From IMG/VR virus record IMGVR_UViG_3300042907_001325, positions 1-64,000 of that record: 64,000 nt of DNA. One strand, written 5' to 3'. The DNA comes from a virus. Both the position numbers and the translations under genes were made by a program. Shown piece after piece: positions 42,132 through 50,653 of this stretch. The number at the start of each line of letters is the position of its first letter. Positions within the stretch are counted from its first letter, which is position 1. The notes below the pieces were generated by a model. The model had not been told where the DNA came from. It searched no databases and was given only the letters and a program-made list of their open reading frames with translations.

Positions 42132-42668
42132 ATGGAAAAAATATTTGTGGTTTTAGGGTTTTTGTTTCTCCTGACTGGTTGTGAGAAATATGTTGTTGAA
42201 AAAAGTGATATCACTTTAAGTGGTAAATATGTTATATCAAAACTTAATGTTATTAATGTTGACCAAAATCAAACTCAAGATTCTTTATATTTAATGGGGT
42301 CAACATATATTAATGATAATCTACCAAAACCATTTGATTCTATTGTAATTGATAATTTTTATCTACACATGGATTATTCAACAATTAGAATTAATATGTT
42401 AGGAGTAACTTCAACAGGTCAAGATATTTGGGAATATGGTAATTCTTCTGATGAAATTTTTTACGATATTTTAGGTAATAACTCTTATAATAATGGATAC
42501 ATACAATTTACATATGTAACATCAGATGGTTATGCGGCAACAATGACTTTTTTAATTGAAGACGACGGATTTGAATCGTTACAACTTAAAAGTTCTGGTG
42601 CTTGGTTTGAAAGTGAAATGGGGCAAAAACAAGTAATGACATTAGGGTTGACAAGAGTTGGCCCTTAA
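42132..42668 (+). CDS. Phage-encoded lipoprotein
   Basis: 178 aa from the Met at 42132. The signal MEKIFVVLGFLFLLTGCEKY has a lipobox LLTGC (Cys17), so it is lipidated and anchored to a membrane. An earlier in-frame Met at 42105 would bury the promoter-like TATTTAT (42116-42122) and a TATATTTG box (42120-42127) and spoil the signal peptide. The mature part is beta-rich, like Bacteroidota lipocalin-like lipoproteins. Superinfection exclusion or surface change is possible; not proven. Confidence 0.75.
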   Translation: MEKIFVVLGFLFLLTGCEKYVVEKSDITLSGKYVISKLNVINVDQNQTQDSLYLMGSTYINDNLPKPFDSIVIDNFYLHMDYSTIRINMLGVTSTGQDIWEYGNSSDEIFYDILGNNSYNNGYIQFTYVTSDGYAATMTFLIEDDGFESLQLKSSGAWFESEMGQKQVMTLGLTRVGP

Positions 42669-42970
42669 TAATATTCCGTTTTTGGTAATAATTTTGGGTT
42701 TACCTCATAATATTCATTTAGAAATGATATAAGAACTTCTTCATCCAACTCAATTTTTGGGTCTTCATAGTAATCTTCCTCATCTTCAAATTCATCATTG
42801 TAAAATCCAAAATCTTCTGATTCAAGAATGTATCCATATTCTTCAGAAATTAAATAATCTATATTATCTGTTCTAAGAACGTCTTCACTATCATTAATGG
42901 TTCTGAATGACACTTCTAAAATGTTTGATTCTGTATTCAGGAAGTACGACACAATTTCTTTAATTTCCAT
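42665..42970 (-). CDS. Small acidic hypothetical protein
   Basis: 101 aa, strongly acidic (EFEDEEDYYEDPKIELDEE near the middle). The N-terminus EIVSYFLNTESNILEVSF is strand-like. It overlaps the lipoprotein 3' end by 4 bases. DNA-mimic-like charge, but no recognised family. Confidence 0.55.
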   Translation of the reverse strand: MEIKEIVSYFLNTESNILEVSFRTINDSEDVLRTDNIDYLISEEYGYILESEDFGFYNDEFEDEEDYYEDPKIELDEEVLISFLNEYYEVNPKLLPKTEYY

Positions 42971-43028
42971 AACATTTATTTTAATTAGAAATATATAGAA
43001 AAATGTAAAAATCTACATATTATAAAAA

Positions 43029-43050
43029 AACCCCTATTTTTGTAGGGGTT
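43029..43050 (-). terminator. Intrinsic terminator
   Basis: Stem AACCCCTA/TAGGGGTT with T tracts, directly after the stop of the gene ending at 43057. Confidence 0.85.
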
Positions 43051-43056
43051 TTTGTT

Positions 43057-44076
43057 TTAATTATATTTGTTAAAACGATTGAACATTTCTGTTATTTTAT
43101 TTTTTTGAATAAAAAACGATTCTTTTAAATCATCATCAATTTCCATATCACCATTAGGTTCTACCATACCTAAATATTCTCCACTAGAATTAAATGAAGG
43201 AACCGTTTCACTACCATCGTCCATATCATCGTCCTCATCATAGTCGTCATCGTCATCGTCGTTATAGTTGTCTTCATCGTCGTCATCATCGTTGTCATCA
43301 TCGTCGTCATCAAAAGCGGATTGCATTGGTTCGTAAGAGTTAATTGTATTATCTTCTAATTCATTTACATTATATCCACTATTTGGGCCATTAGATTCAA
43401 AGTCATACGCTCCCCACTCATTTTCTTCAAGTTCGCAATCATCATCTTCATCTAATTCAATGTAATCAACATCCTCGTCATCATTATCGTCTTCATCACC
43501 AAAATTAAAGTTTTTATCACCATAATATGGGTTATACATACTTCGGTCTTTATAATCTTCTTCGTCATTATAATCGTCTTCATCACCTCTAAGTAAATCA
43601 TCAATTTCTTCGGGACTCATTTTATTAGGGAATTTTTTATTACCAAATCTTGGGTGTCCATCATCCATACCACCTAATTCTTGAATGTTTGTTTTACCTG
43701 TACCTCCACATTGTTCACATACCTTACCTTCATTTGTTTCTCCACCACATTGTTCACATACTTTACCTTCATTTGTTTCTCCACCACCACATTGTTCGCA
43801 TACCTTACCTTCATTTGTTTCTCCACCACATGACTCACAAACGTTTTTATCATTAACTCCTTCGTTAATTCCCATATTGGTGTATTTTTTAATTTCACCT
43901 CTATTATTTACAACAAATCCGTCTTTGTCACCAGCATCATCATAAACGTATAATGGTTGGCGATTTGATACTTGCGGTTGCATTGTTTGGTATCCGTTAT
44001 AAACACTTTTATGTTGGTCTAAAATATCTGTCTTATCTGTTGCCGATAATTGACCTAATCCAAAATATCCTCTCAT
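43057..44076 (-). CDS. Acidic protein with four tandem C-x2-C zinc-ribbon-like knuckles
   Basis: 339 aa. The start MRGYFGLGQLSATDKTDILDQH is the LS-x-x-x-K-x-x-I-x-x-QH type start also seen at 59365. Four knuckles CEQCGG (C80, C93, C107, C120) are spaced by TNEGKV units, enough to bind two zinc ions or to act as repeats. A long Asp-rich region (EDD/DDDD, about 170-300) follows. TATTTAT at 44089-44095 (minus strand). Probably virion or head-internal; function unknown. Confidence 0.65.
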   Translation of the reverse strand: MRGYFGLGQLSATDKTDILDQHKSVYNGYQTMQPQVSNRQPLYVYDDAGDKDGFVVNNRGEIKKYTNMGINEGVNDKNVCESCGGETNEGKVCEQCGGGETNEGKVCEQCGGETNEGKVCEQCGGTGKTNIQELGGMDDGHPRFGNKKFPNKMSPEEIDDLLRGDEDDYNDEEDYKDRSMYNPYYGDKNFNFGDEDDNDDEDVDYIELDEDDDCELEENEWGAYDFESNGPNSGYNVNELEDNTINSYEPMQSAFDDDDDDNDDDDDEDNYNDDDDDDYDEDDDMDDGSETVPSFNSSGEYLGMVEPNGDMEIDDDLKESFFIQKNKITEMFNRFNKYN

Positions 44077-44150
44077 AGTTTTTTATTTATAAATACTTCT
44101 TAAACTCCAATTTATTTGACATACCAAAAAATAAGAGTTATGTTTTTATT

Positions 44151-44408
44151 ATGGGGATTATTGAGGATTATAATATTGATGAAATTGCCGAAGGAGCAGT
44201 AATATTAGATGGATTAAATAATGCAATTATTGGAGTAGTTGAGGAATTTGGTAATAGTCCAAGAATCTTATATTCAAAACATAAAATTTTAGAAATTTTG
44301 ACATCTCAATCTTCGATGACATGGTCTGAAGCTGAGGAGTTTTATGATTTTAATATTTTAGGGTTACACGCCGGAGAACAAAATCCAATTTTTTTAATAA
44401 CAGAATAA
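44151..44408 (+). CDS. Conserved small phage protein
   Basis: 85 aa. DGLNNAIIGVVEEFGNSPR, then ILYSKHKILEIL and a C-terminal GEQNPIFL match a small protein I have seen across many phages (GVVEEFG...ILYSK). No function known. It is expressed divergently from the zinc-knuckle gene; together with the next genes it forms a plus-strand run of small conserved proteins. Confidence 0.75.
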   Translation: MGIIEDYNIDEIAEGAVILDGLNNAIIGVVEEFGNSPRILYSKHKILEILTSQSSMTWSEAEEFYDFNILGLHAGEQNPIFLITE

Positions 44409-44442
44409 TTCTTATTTTTGTTCATATTAAATCCATTAAATT

Positions 44443-44940
44443 ATGAATATATTTTTTTTAGATGAAGATGTTAAAAAATGTGCTCAATATCATGTTGACA
44501 AACACGTAGTTAAAATGATTTTGGAAACCGCTCAGTTATTGTGTGGGGTTCATCACGTAACCGCTCATGATACCTCTCATGTTCCATACAAGTTGTCACA
44601 TAAAAATCACCCATGTTCTATTTGGTGTCGTGAATCATTATCAAACTATTTGTATTTGTGTGAATTGGGTTTGGAATTATGTAAAGAATACACTTACCGA
44701 TATGGTAAACGACATAAATCTCAAGATGTTATTGAGTGGTGTTTAATTAATAAACCAAACATCCCTGATATTGAATTTACAGAACCAGCTAAGGCGATGC
44801 CTGATGAATATAAAGTTAAATCCGTAGTTGAATCCTATAGAAATTATTATGTAGGTGCAAAATCAGGATTTGCAATTTGGAAAAATAGAGAAAAACCTTT
44901 TTGGTTTGAAAAAAAAGTGTTAGATTTACAATATAATTAA
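44443..44940 (+). CDS. Conserved phage protein, Cys/His/Tyr-rich
   Basis: 165 aa. The start MNIFFLDEDVKKCAQYHVDK, then HVVKMILETAQLLCGVHH, NHPCSIWCRES, CELGLELCKEYTYRYGK, AMPDEYK and a final YRNYYVGAK match a well-conserved phage family whose role I do not know. Abundant His, Cys and Tyr suggest an enzyme or metal site. A TATTTTTG host-type box lies at 44413-44420, 22 bases upstream. Confidence 0.75.
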   Translation: MNIFFLDEDVKKCAQYHVDKHVVKMILETAQLLCGVHHVTAHDTSHVPYKLSHKNHPCSIWCRESLSNYLYLCELGLELCKEYTYRYGKRHKSQDVIEWCLINKPNIPDIEFTEPAKAMPDEYKVKSVVESYRNYYVGAKSGFAIWKNREKPFWFEKKVLDLQYN

Positions 44941-44994
44941 AATAACATTCACAATTAATAAAAAAAAGTTAAATTAAATCTTACCACCAATAAT

Positions 44995-45180
44995 ATGAGT
45001 TGTACTGAGTGTCCATGGTCAATCAAAAATAAACACAACAAAAGAATCGTGGAATTTTCCAAACGAATGGATAAACCCCACAATTGCCATATGGTGAATG
45101 GAGGAAAAGAACTATGGAATATAAAAGAAAAAACAAAATGTTTTGGAAGAAAAGAATACGAAAAAATTAACAATCAATAA
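44995..45180 (+). CDS. Small Cys/His protein (CTECPW...CHM...CFG)
   Basis: 61 aa. CTECPW (C3, C6), DKPHNCHM (C30) and TKCFGRK (C49) are arranged like a small metal-binding protein that I know from many phages. Basic overall. The function is unknown; it may bind nucleic acid or a metal cluster. It lies in the run of small plus-strand genes. Confidence 0.7.
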   Translation: MSCTECPWSIKNKHNKRIVEFSKRMDKPHNCHMVNGGKELWNIKEKTKCFGRKEYEKINNQ

Positions 45181-45194
45181 TAAAAATAACTAAT

Positions 45195-45419
45195 ATGCAA
45201 ACACTCACATTTAACACAACAACAAAAATTGTTCAACTTTTAGATGGACAATCATTAATTCAATCAAAAATTCTTCAAAGCTATGAAAATGTTTCTACCG
45301 TTAGATGTTCGGAGTTAGGATTTTATGAGGTAATGCAAAAATTATCTGAAGATTCTATGACAACAATTCCGGTGTTTAGAGCACCAATCGCAAACACAAA
45401 CATGACTATTTATAAATAA
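45195..45419 (+). CDS. Small conserved-looking protein
   Basis: 74 aa, strand-helix-strand (KIVQLLDGQSL, SKILQSYENVSTVRCSELGFYEV), ending APIANTNMTIYK. It looks like a small phage protein seen in related flavobacterial phages by the ending P-I-A-N-T-N-M. It starts 14 bases after the previous stop. Function unknown. Confidence 0.6.
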   Translation: MQTLTFNTTTKIVQLLDGQSLIQSKILQSYENVSTVRCSELGFYEVMQKLSEDSMTTIPVFRAPIANTNMTIYK

Positions 45420-45450
45420 TTAAATTAAAATTACATAAATACATACTTAA

Positions 45451-45460
45451 GAAAGGAGGA
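45451..45460 (+). promoter_or_regulatory. Strong Shine-Dalgarno sequence (GAAAGGAGGA)
   Basis: AAAGGAGG is a near-perfect complement of the 16S rRNA 3' end and stands 10 bases before the ATG at 45470. It is the only such site I noticed ahead of a gene in this window, where most genes have A/T-only leaders. Confidence 0.8.
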
Positions 45461-45469
45461 TTAATTACT

Positions 45470-45670
45470 ATGACAAATGAGGAAAGAGTTGAAGAAAGAT
45501 TAATACATGCGTACCAAAGAGGGTATTATGATAAAGTAATGTCTCAAATTAAAGACTTGGAGATGAGGAATCCTAGTGAGAATAGGTACCGACTATATGA
45601 TATTGTTTGCGATAAATTAAAATCGGAATGGTTAAAAGAAAATAATGAATCCATTATAGAAAATACTTAA
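45470..45670 (+). CDS. Small helical protein with strong ribosome-binding site
   Basis: 66 aa, charged and helical (MTNEERVEERLIHAYQRGYYDK). No family recognised. Unlike its neighbours, it has a consensus Shine-Dalgarno at 45451-45460. In Flavobacteriia such sites are rare because bS21 helps hide the anti-Shine-Dalgarno, so this gene may be tuned to ribosomes lacking bS21; this is inference. Confidence 0.65.
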   Translation: MTNEERVEERLIHAYQRGYYDKVMSQIKDLEMRNPSENRYRLYDIVCDKLKSEWLKENNESIIENT

Positions 45671-45675
45671 ATCTA

Positions 45676-46284
45676 TTAAGTAAAATTTACATATAACAAC
45701 AAAAGTTTATCTGAGAATTTTCTAACATATTGATTAAATCGACCCATATCATCAAAATCAATATCAATATCATTACTTTCAAGGTATTTTATAATTCCTG
45801 TGATTAATTCATTTTTAGATTCTTCCGCCATTTCTAAAACTTCTTGAAAAGATTCATTATCTTCTTGGTTTTCTCCATAATATCGGTCAATCCATTCTCT
45901 ACCCGAATATAAAAATGGTGGAGCTTGAAGCATATTAATTACACCAGACTTTTTTACTTTAAGTAAATAATCTCTAAAAAATCGCCAATTAAAATTTTCA
46001 AAAATTTCTGGATTATTTCCAAAAAAAGCATATTCGTTTTGTTCGGTGATTTGTGTTGTAGTGTCTTTAACCCAACTATCAGTGGCCGATAATAGACTTA
46101 AATTACTACCATTATCCCAATCAACAGCAATAATTTTACTATCTGGTTCAAAAGGGTCACTCACAGTTCTTATAACAGTCCCTAATGTCATTGGGGGAAC
46201 ATCTGTTTCACCATCCATGTGAAGACACATAATTCTATCACCTTTAGATGTTGGAGGATTTAATTCTCTTTTAATTTTACTCAT
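45676..46284 (-). CDS. Protein with N-terminal DUF4314-like SH3-type domain
   Basis: 202 aa. N-terminal KGDRIMCLHMDGETD, then GTVIRTVSDPFEPDSKIIAV and DWDNGSNLSLLSATDSW resemble the small beta-barrel of DUF4314 (GDRI...V-x-WDNG-x-L). The C-terminal 120 residues are helical and unrecognised. TATTTAT at 46289-46295 (minus strand), 5 bases from the start. Confidence 0.65.
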   Translation of the reverse strand: MSKIKRELNPPTSKGDRIMCLHMDGETDVPPMTLGTVIRTVSDPFEPDSKIIAVDWDNGSNLSLLSATDSWVKDTTTQITEQNEYAFFGNNPEIFENFNWRFFRDYLLKVKKSGVINMLQAPPFLYSGREWIDRYYGENQEDNESFQEVLEMAEESKNELITGIIKYLESNDIDIDFDDMGRFNQYVRKFSDKLLLLYVNFT

Positions 46285-46317
46285 AACAATAAATATCTTT
46301 AGTATATTTATAAATAT

Positions 46318-46947
46318 ATGGAATTTTTAATTACAGAATCTCAACTAAAACTAATTTTACAAGAACAAGACCAATCTAAGATGAGTGATTACATGAAAGA
46401 AATGTACTCATACACTAAAAATCTTGTTGAAAAATCCAAAAAAATTTATGGGTTAAATCTTAAATTACTTTTAACATGGGGAGCATCAATTGGTGGATTT
46501 GTATTACCATTAGATAATTTTATTAAAACAGGTAGATTTGAATTAAATGATGTTGAACAAACATTAATCTTAATTGGTATTGCTTGTTCAATTTTCTACG
46601 ATAATTCAAGAACATTAAAATTAATTTATAAAAAAATTAAAGAACATGGTCTTGAAGATGTATTCAAAGAAGTTTTAGTTAAATCCAAAAATTTAAAAAG
46701 TTCGTTCTTAAGATTTTTATCTTCCGTCAATGTAACCGTAAGTTCAAGTTTAGATTTACTAGCGTATTCATTTTTAATCCCAATTATTACCGATATTTTA
46801 GATGCGTCAGTAAATGGCGGTGATATTGAAATAATGTCAAAAACTATCGCAAAAAGATTAATTGCTTCAGGAGTTGTAATTGTTAGTCAGGTATTTTTAT
46901 CTGAAACAATCAAAAAGTTAATTAAAAAATTTAGTCGACAAACATAG
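46318..46947 (+). CDS. Leader-bearing membrane protein
   Basis: 209 aa. It begins MEFLITESQLKLILQEQ, the clearest ITESQL leader, with an ILQE|Q site at 13-17. Then come hydrophobic segments at about 50-66 (LLLTWGASIGGFVLPL), 81-96 and 140-160. I recognise the GGFVLPLDNFIKTG block from other phage hypothetical proteins. TATTTAT at 46305-46311. Inferred to be head-packaged and inserted into membrane after cleavage. Confidence 0.7.
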   Translation: MEFLITESQLKLILQEQDQSKMSDYMKEMYSYTKNLVEKSKKIYGLNLKLLLTWGASIGGFVLPLDNFIKTGRFELNDVEQTLILIGIACSIFYDNSRTLKLIYKKIKEHGLEDVFKEVLVKSKNLKSSFLRFLSSVNVTVSSSLDLLAYSFLIPIITDILDASVNGGDIEIMSKTIAKRLIASGVVIVSQVFLSETIKKLIKKFSRQT

Positions 46948-47686
46948 AACTGTCAAACCCTAAATTATTGTATTTGAGTTCAGATTCTTTACCATTAATT
47001 CTATCAAGATAATAATGAGCATTGTAATATACATTGGCGTCAAGATGTTCTATTTTAGTGGTAGGGTCTAAAACCATATAGATATTATCTATTATTTCAT
47101 CTCGAAATTCATGATTATCTTGCAACATATCATTAAGTACTGTTGCAAATTTATCAATTTCACTTGGATTAATGTTTAATTCTCCATCATTCACAATAAC
47201 ATTGGATACGTCATAATAAAAATAAAAATCAATCGATTCATAATGGTCGTAAAACTTTTTTGCCTTCTTCCATTTTAAACTACCACTAATTTTAATTAAG
47301 TCAACTATCTTATTTTTATAAACGTTACCATTGTTTATTGAGAAGTTTGACATATTCCCATTTAACGCATTTATAATTTCATTTTGGTCTTCTTTAGTAA
47401 TATAAACCCCCATTTTAGGTACTGGTCTACCATCAACTAAAATTTTTTCATTATATGATATTACCGAACCAAGATAAGTACTAAACCTATTAATAATGTG
47501 ACTGATGTCTTGACTAAATTTTTCCACAACAAATGACTGCCCTTTTTTTGGTAAAACAACGTTAACTACAGTGTCTATTGCCCAATCTTGATAAGGTTCT
47601 ACAGATATAAATTGATATTCAAATCCATCCACGTTAAATGTTTCTGACATTAAAATTTTTTTAATAGTTTTAAAGTTATCAATCAT
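46931..47686 (-). CDS. Hypothetical protein coupled to HELQH metalloprotease
   Basis: 251 aa, alpha/beta, acidic, no Cys. DWAIDTVVNVVLPKKGQSF and SHIINRFSTYLG are the most regular parts. Its first codon overlaps the stop codon of the metalloprotease gene (TAATG), so the two are translated together. The N-terminal layout is loosely like that of its partner, but I cannot show homology. Its 3' end overlaps the membrane-protein gene by 17 bases. Confidence 0.6.
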   Translation of the reverse strand: MIDNFKTIKKILMSETFNVDGFEYQFISVEPYQDWAIDTVVNVVLPKKGQSFVVEKFSQDISHIINRFSTYLGSVISYNEKILVDGRPVPKMGVYITKEDQNEIINALNGNMSNFSINNGNVYKNKIVDLIKISGSLKWKKAKKFYDHYESIDFYFYYDVSNVIVNDGELNINPSEIDKFATVLNDMLQDNHEFRDEIIDNIYMVLDPTTKIEHLDANVYYNAHYYLDRINGKESELKYNNLGFDSSMFVD

Positions 47687-48705
47687 TATTTTGACTTAAG
47701 TATTTGGTTTATAACAGTCTCCATGTTTTTTGGATTTAAATTATGTTTTGATTGGTTTTTATTAAACCAATTTCTTACAATATCCTCAAAAGGTTTTCTT
47801 TCTTTTTGTGCCCTCCTTTTAAATCCAATAATTTGTGACTCTAACTCATGAGATTGTGTGTAATATTTTAAAGATTTTTTTGGTTCTTTTTTTGGAAATT
47901 CATATCCCGAATCTTTTTGAATTAAGTGTTGTAATTCATGGGCGACTAATTCATTTAATTCAAAATGAAGCTCCTCTAATGTTTCTCTGTCTAAATTTGG
48001 GTTTGACTCGATTATAATATCAATTGTGTCCTCATCTGGATAATATGCACCATCAACATCAATTGTATCAATTTCATCATTTAATCTCATTGACAAATTA
48101 ACAGTAAAACTTGATTTTAATTGTGGGAATTCATAAACCATATCCCCTCCACTAATTTCCTCAGGTAATTGATAATCACCTTCTTTTTGGTGTTTAAAAA
48201 TTTTTAATATGTCTTTTACAACTTGTCGAATAACACTACTATATTTACCCTCATTAAGGAGACTTTCATTTATATTTTTTGTGTGATTGCCGCTAATTTT
48301 ATTAATAATTCGAGTACAATCTACATAATTATTAATATTAAAATATTTCAAAAATTCACGTAAAATACTATTCATGCTGTTTTTTATTTCATACAAAACA
48401 AAATATGTATTTTTATGTTCCCCTCTTTTAATCGAATAATCTTGGGTTTGTTCAATTTTAGAAAGATGATTTAAGATTATTTTTCCAGTAACATCTTGAG
48501 TTTTTTCTAACGATATTGTATATTCGATGACATCACTCCATTCACCAATAGTAATCATAGGTTTGATATTAGTTACGTTAATTTTAACCTCAACATCAAA
48601 AGGATACGTAATATTAAATGAGTGCGAATTTAAAAATTTGTTAAGTCTTTCTATCGTTAAACTTAACTCAGGCTCTAAAGGTTCTTTAAAATTATTTATA
48701 TCCAT
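47686..48705 (-). CDS. Zinc metalloprotease-like protein (HELQH)
   Basis: 339 aa from the Met at 48705; the longer frame to 48723 would run into the TATTTAT element (48711-48717). An N-terminal beta-rich domain (1-140) is followed by NINESLLNEGKYSS (about 144-157), where LLNE|G is a gp21-type site inside the protein. The C-terminal domain has ELVAHELQHLIQ (H256, E257, H260) and QSHELESQ (third-ligand Glu candidate). This is a gluzincin-like pattern seen in phage hypotheticals. Cleavage at LLNE|G would release the protease domain. Confidence 0.7.
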   Translation of the reverse strand: MDINNFKEPLEPELSLTIERLNKFLNSHSFNITYPFDVEVKINVTNIKPMITIGEWSDVIEYTISLEKTQDVTGKIILNHLSKIEQTQDYSIKRGEHKNTYFVLYEIKNSMNSILREFLKYFNINNYVDCTRIINKISGNHTKNINESLLNEGKYSSVIRQVVKDILKIFKHQKEGDYQLPEEISGGDMVYEFPQLKSSFTVNLSMRLNDEIDTIDVDGAYYPDEDTIDIIIESNPNLDRETLEELHFELNELVAHELQHLIQKDSGYEFPKKEPKKSLKYYTQSHELESQIIGFKRRAQKERKPFEDIVRNWFNKNQSKHNLNPKNMETVINQILKSK

Positions 48706-48719
48706 TATACATAAATACT

Positions 48720-49142
48720 TCAATATTGAATAGATAATCCAACCCCTAATCTAAATCCGTCCATATAATTTATTCCAACCGCAAAATCAATACCAGACTT
48801 ATTTTTAGATATCATCCTAATTGGATAAATTTTAACCCAAATATCAGGAGTAATATCAACATTATCAAAATAGGTTTTAAAATATATACCCCCCATGATA
48901 CTAAAACTATTTTTTTTATTCACATACGTTAAACCAACTCTATTCACGATTGAAAGTGGAGTTGTATAAATATATGGTTGTGGAAAAGTCGTAAAAAAAT
49001 ATCCTCCAACATAAACCCCAACTTGTCTATAATTGTAAGAGGCCACCAAACTTTTTTGACTTGGCACATATAAAATATCTGATTGTTGAGCCCTTACAAT
49101 TACAGACACAAATAGTAATATTATTGTTATTGATTTTTTCAT
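48720..49142 (-). CDS. Secreted outer-membrane-like beta-barrel protein
   Basis: 140 aa from the Met at 49142, where a good signal peptide starts (MKKSITIILLFVSVIVRAQQ). The mature part is alternating strands (YRQVGVYVGGYFF, FAVGINYMDGFRLGVGLSIQY) ending with an aromatic residue, as outer-membrane barrels do. A TATCTTTG host-type box lies just upstream on the minus strand, so it is likely early. A candidate for receptor masking or superinfection exclusion. Confidence 0.65.
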   Translation of the reverse strand: MKKSITIILLFVSVIVRAQQSDILYVPSQKSLVASYNYRQVGVYVGGYFFTTFPQPYIYTTPLSIVNRVGLTYVNKKNSFSIMGGIYFKTYFDNVDITPDIWVKIYPIRMISKNKSGIDFAVGINYMDGFRLGVGLSIQY

Positions 49143-49216
49143 AAAACAAAGATACAAAAATAAGTTTGATGTTTAATTTTATTTTTACTATTATTTTAAA
49201 TAAAAAATTATAAAAT

Positions 49217-50185
49217 ATGTCTAAAATCACGGAATTAAAAAAACAAAACCCATCATTATCTTTTGATGGGGTAAACATTATAAATAAATTAATGGGTAAA
49301 AGTAAATATACCGAAATGATGATTGCTTTCATAAAGAATAGTAAACTTAATGAGTTAAACATGTCTCGTAAATCGTGGGAAAATGAACTTAAAGATATGG
49401 GAGTAAACGATGATAATTTTATTAAAAGTTTGGATATTTTTGAGTTAAATCATCTAATGTATTTTATTAATTCATATATTGGTTACAATAAATTGAAACT
49501 TATAAATAAATTTATTGAATTAAATGAAAAGAATTTAATTAAAAATAATGATTTAACAACATATAAATCATTTGATGAGATAGAACTCCAAATTTCATTA
49601 TCGGAACTAAAAACCATTGATAAAGAGTTTGAACGACAAATTAAAAAATTATATGAAACTGATGAGTGGTTGGTATGTAAACCTTTATCATATCAATCAT
49701 CGTTAAAATATGGAGCGTCAACAAAATGGTGTACGGCATCAAAAGACCAACCTGACTATTATTTTAGATACAGTAAAAGAGGAATTTTAATTTATTCGAT
49801 TAATAAAAAAACAGGTAATAAAATTGCCGGATTTAAAAGTCTTGATATTAGTTACGAAAATGAAACATCTTTTTGGGACATAAACGACCAGAGAATTGAT
49901 TCTATGGATAGTGGATTACCCGATGATGTTTTAAATATTTTTAGAAATGAATTTTTAAATACAAAACAATGTAACTGGGATATTTTAACTGACGAAGAAC
50001 GAAATAAACAAGTTTTGTGGTTTGAAAATAACAAAAATAAACGAATGGAATTGTGTCAAGAAGGAGAAACCCAAGAATTAGGTGAGGCAGTTGGCAGATT
50101 GGGTGATGCAGTTGGTAGATTAATTCCATTTGATAGAACAACAACTAATGGTCCTCAGTTTTCAGAGCCAACCATAGCAAATTAA
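49217..50185 (+). CDS. WCT-motif family protein, paralogue 3
   Basis: 322 aa. The core LYETDEWLVCKPLSYQSSLK, then YGASTKWCTASKD (about 145-177), and the following GILIYSINKKTGNKIAGF are shared with paralogues at 22476 and 24879. It lacks the (I/V)EG-KED start of the other two. The region after residue 235 has DEERNKQVLWFENNK and an acidic tail with repeated GEAVGRLGDAVGRL, perhaps an interaction helix. Function unrecognised. Confidence 0.75.
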   Translation: MSKITELKKQNPSLSFDGVNIINKLMGKSKYTEMMIAFIKNSKLNELNMSRKSWENELKDMGVNDDNFIKSLDIFELNHLMYFINSYIGYNKLKLINKFIELNEKNLIKNNDLTTYKSFDEIELQISLSELKTIDKEFERQIKKLYETDEWLVCKPLSYQSSLKYGASTKWCTASKDQPDYYFRYSKRGILIYSINKKTGNKIAGFKSLDISYENETSFWDINDQRIDSMDSGLPDDVLNIFRNEFLNTKQCNWDILTDEERNKQVLWFENNKNKRMELCQEGETQELGEAVGRLGDAVGRLIPFDRTTTNGPQFSEPTIAN

Positions 50186-50216
50186 TTAATTTTATCTATT
50201 TATATTAAAGATTATT

Positions 50217-50636
50217 ATGAATGAATTAGAACCATTAATATATGATAGTGAATTTTTACCAAACGTACAAATTGCAATTGTTGTAGATGAACATCCACAA
50301 TATAAAGACCTAAAACCATTATTTGATGAGTATGGATATGGATTTGTTGTACCTGGTAAAAATTTAATTATTATTGATGGAGAACAATTTATAGATAATT
50401 TTAATTCAGATGTTTTAAAATTTGTCGAAGCTCATGAAGTGTCTCACATTATTATGGGTCATGACGGACCAAGAAGTGATGAAGATGAATTGGATGCAGA
50501 TTTAGGGGCGTACATTTTATTAAAACAATCAGATAAAACAGATTCAATAAAAACCTTATTAAAAAATTTTAAAAATAGACACGGTATAAAATTTAACGAA
50601 AATTTACTAGAAAAAGTAAAAAAATATTTTATTTAA
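50217..50636 (+). CDS. Small zinc metallopeptidase-like protein (HEVSH)
   Basis: 139 aa. KFVEAHEVSHIIMGHDG gives HExxH (H73, E74, H77), with H82 or E91/D93 in DEDELDADLGAYILL as candidate third ligand; this helix-plus-E-x-D-A arrangement is common in small phage and toxin-associated ImmA/IrrE-like peptidases. It has no DNA-binding domain. TATTTAT at 50197-50203 precedes it. Confidence 0.75.
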   Translation: MNELEPLIYDSEFLPNVQIAIVVDEHPQYKDLKPLFDEYGYGFVVPGKNLIIIDGEQFIDNFNSDVLKFVEAHEVSHIIMGHDGPRSDEDELDADLGAYILLKQSDKTDSIKTLLKNFKNRHGIKFNENLLEKVKKYFI

Positions 50637-50653
50637 AAGACTTATTAATTTAT

